Source: an uncultured Flavobacterium sp. (GTDB lineage: Bacteria > Bacteroidota > Bacteroidia > Flavobacteriales > Flavobacteriaceae). From it: a stretch of DNA of 13,938 bases. The notes under the pieces are model-generated. The model worked only from the letters and a program-made list of their open reading frames with translations. It was not told the DNA's origin and made no database searches. Within the stretch, counting starts at the first letter, position 1, and each line of letters begins with the position of its first letter. The translations under genes and the position numbers were made by a program. Location: the NCBI RefSeq assembly GCF_946479975.1, contig NZ_CAMLIX010000136.1:1-13938 (forward strand), read 5' to 3'. Of this stretch, positions 12,908 through 13,938 are shown piece by piece.

Positions 12908-13938
12908 ATGAAAAAAATATATACTTTTTTAATCCTTTTATTCCTAACTGGAATTATGCAAGCACAAGATCGTCCACAACCCAAACCAGGAAACGCCCCA
13001 GTAGTCAACATCAAAAAACCACAGACCTTTGTTTTATCAAACGGAATGAAAGTTTTAGTTGTTGAAAACCATAAATTACCTCGAGTGAGTTTTACGCTTA
13101 CTTTGGATAACCCGCCATTTACTGAAGGAAACAAAAAAGGCGTTGATGAATTGACCAGCAGTTTAATTGGAAACGGAACTAAAAAAACACCAAAAGAAGC
13201 ATTTAATGAAGAAATTGACTTTTACGGAGCCAATATAAATTTCACTTCGCAAGGTGCATATGCAAGTGCATTATCAAAATATTCTGGACGCGTTTTAGAA
13301 CTTTTAGCCGAAGGTGCATTGCAACCTAATTTTACTCAGGCTGAATTTGATAAAGAAAAAGCAAAATTATTAGAAGGACTTAAAGCTGACGAAAAAAGTG
13401 TTCCTGCAATTTCAAATAGAGTTGTAGATGTTTTAGCATTTGGAAAAAATCATCCAAATGGTGAATATCTTTCTGAAGAAACAGTAAAAAATGTTACTCT
13501 TGCAGACGTTCAGAACAACTACAGCACACACTTTGTTCCAGAAAATGCGTATTTAGTGATTATCGGTGATATTAAATTTAAAGAAACAAAATCGGCAGTT
13601 GAAAAATTATTCAGCGGATGGAAAAAACAAAGCATTGTAAAAAATACTTATCCTGATCCTGTGAATCCTTCAAAATTACAAATTGATTTTGTAGATGTTC
13701 CAAATGCAGTTCAATCTGAAATTTCATTAGTAAATACAGTAAATTTAAAAATGAGCGATCCTGATTTTTTCCCTGCTGTTATTGCAAATCAAATTTTGGG
13801 AGGCGATTTTAATAGTTACTTAAATATGAATTTACGCGAACAACATGCGTGGACTTATGGTGCAAATTCTAGCATTGGAAGCGGAAAATATGTAACTAAA
13901 TTTAAAGCTTCGTCGGCGGTTAGAAATACCGTTACAGA
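12908..13938 (+). CDS. M16 family peptidase-like protein without zinc site (3' end outside window)
   Basis: The frame opens at ATG 12908-12910 and stays open to the window end, giving 343 complete codons. It starts with a signal peptide (MKKIYTFLILLFLTGIMQAQ) and a Pro-rich linker, then an M16 N-terminal domain (FVLSNGMKVLVVENHKLP). Where its neighbour has HFFEH in a 14-residue block, this protein reads GVDELTSSLIGNGT, so the two histidines and the glutamate become E, S and S. Conserved structure remains: NAYLVIIGDI, and LREQHAWTYGANS, which matches the Arg/Tyr substrate-binding motif of non-catalytic or C-terminal M16 subunits. It lies 12 nt after the catalytic gene, so the pair is translated together. 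By analogy with heterodimeric M16 enzymes such as mitochondrial processing peptidase, it likely supplies substrate binding while its neighbour supplies catalysis. The C-terminal part is not visible. Confidence 0.92.
   Translation, partial: MKKIYTFLILLFLTGIMQAQDRPQPKPGNAPVVNIKKPQTFVLSNGMKVLVVENHKLPRVSFTLTLDNPPFTEGNKKGVDELTSSLIGNGTKKTPKEAFNEEIDFYGANINFTSQGAYASALSKYSGRVLELLAEGALQPNFTQAEFDKEKAKLLEGLKADEKSVPAISNRVVDVLAFGKNHPNGEYLSEETVKNVTLADVQNNYSTHFVPENAYLVIIGDIKFKETKSAVEKLFSGWKKQSIVKNTYPDPVNPSKLQIDFVDVPNAVQSEISLVNTVNLKMSDPDFFPAVIANQILGGDFNSYLNMNLREQHAWTYGANSSIGSGKYVTKFKASSAVRNTVT

Noticed and set aside
12892..13134. Minus-strand open frame over the start of the second M16 gene
   Set aside because: It is antisense to a plus-strand frame with a signal peptide and clear M16 sequence that runs off the window end.

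Overview
The window looks like a chromosomal segment of a Flavobacterium-type Bacteroidota. It is AT-rich, its promoter-like sites fit the Bacteroidota form (TTTG, about 19 nt, TAnnTTTG), Shine-Dalgarno sequences are weak or absent, and the gene set is typical of Flavobacteriaceae: pdhA-pdhC without an adjacent E1-beta gene, a lipoprotein M1 peptidase, an M16 peptidase pair and rplU-rpmA. The assignment rests on these features and not on a database match.

Layout. Positions 1-193 hold the 3' end of a cytidine deaminase gene. A promoter at about 221-251 with a hairpin at its start point precedes pdhA and pdhC (353-3014), the E1-alpha and E2 of pyruvate dehydrogenase, which end at a strong terminator. 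Next is a lipoprotein M1 aminopeptidase of the leukotriene-A4-hydrolase type (3151-4998). The gene-free stretch 4999-5533 is densely structured: an inverted repeat, a terminator, a 155-bp nested palindrome made of four copies of a REP-like hairpin with covarying stems, and a candidate structured RNA. A GT-B glycosyltransferase (minus strand, 5534-6775) and miaE (plus strand, 6887-7468) diverge. A 919-residue AsmA-family protein follows (7519-10278). The convergent gap 10279-10573 holds a terminator for each strand and a 21-bp-arm inverted repeat. rpmA and rplU lie on the minus strand (10574-11299). A divergent promoter region leads to two M16 peptidase genes; the first has a complete HxxEH site, while the second, cut by the window end, lacks it.

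Function. Most genes are housekeeping: pyruvate to acetyl-CoA, tRNA modification, ribosomal proteins, envelope upkeep (AsmA family) and exported peptidases. The M16 pair probably forms an active/inactive partnership in the periplasm. I found no defence system, CRISPR array, phage, insertion sequence or tRNA. The most unusual content is non-coding, in the 5.0-5.5 kb repeat island, where symmetric nested palindromes and compensatory base changes point to selection on a folded nucleic acid.
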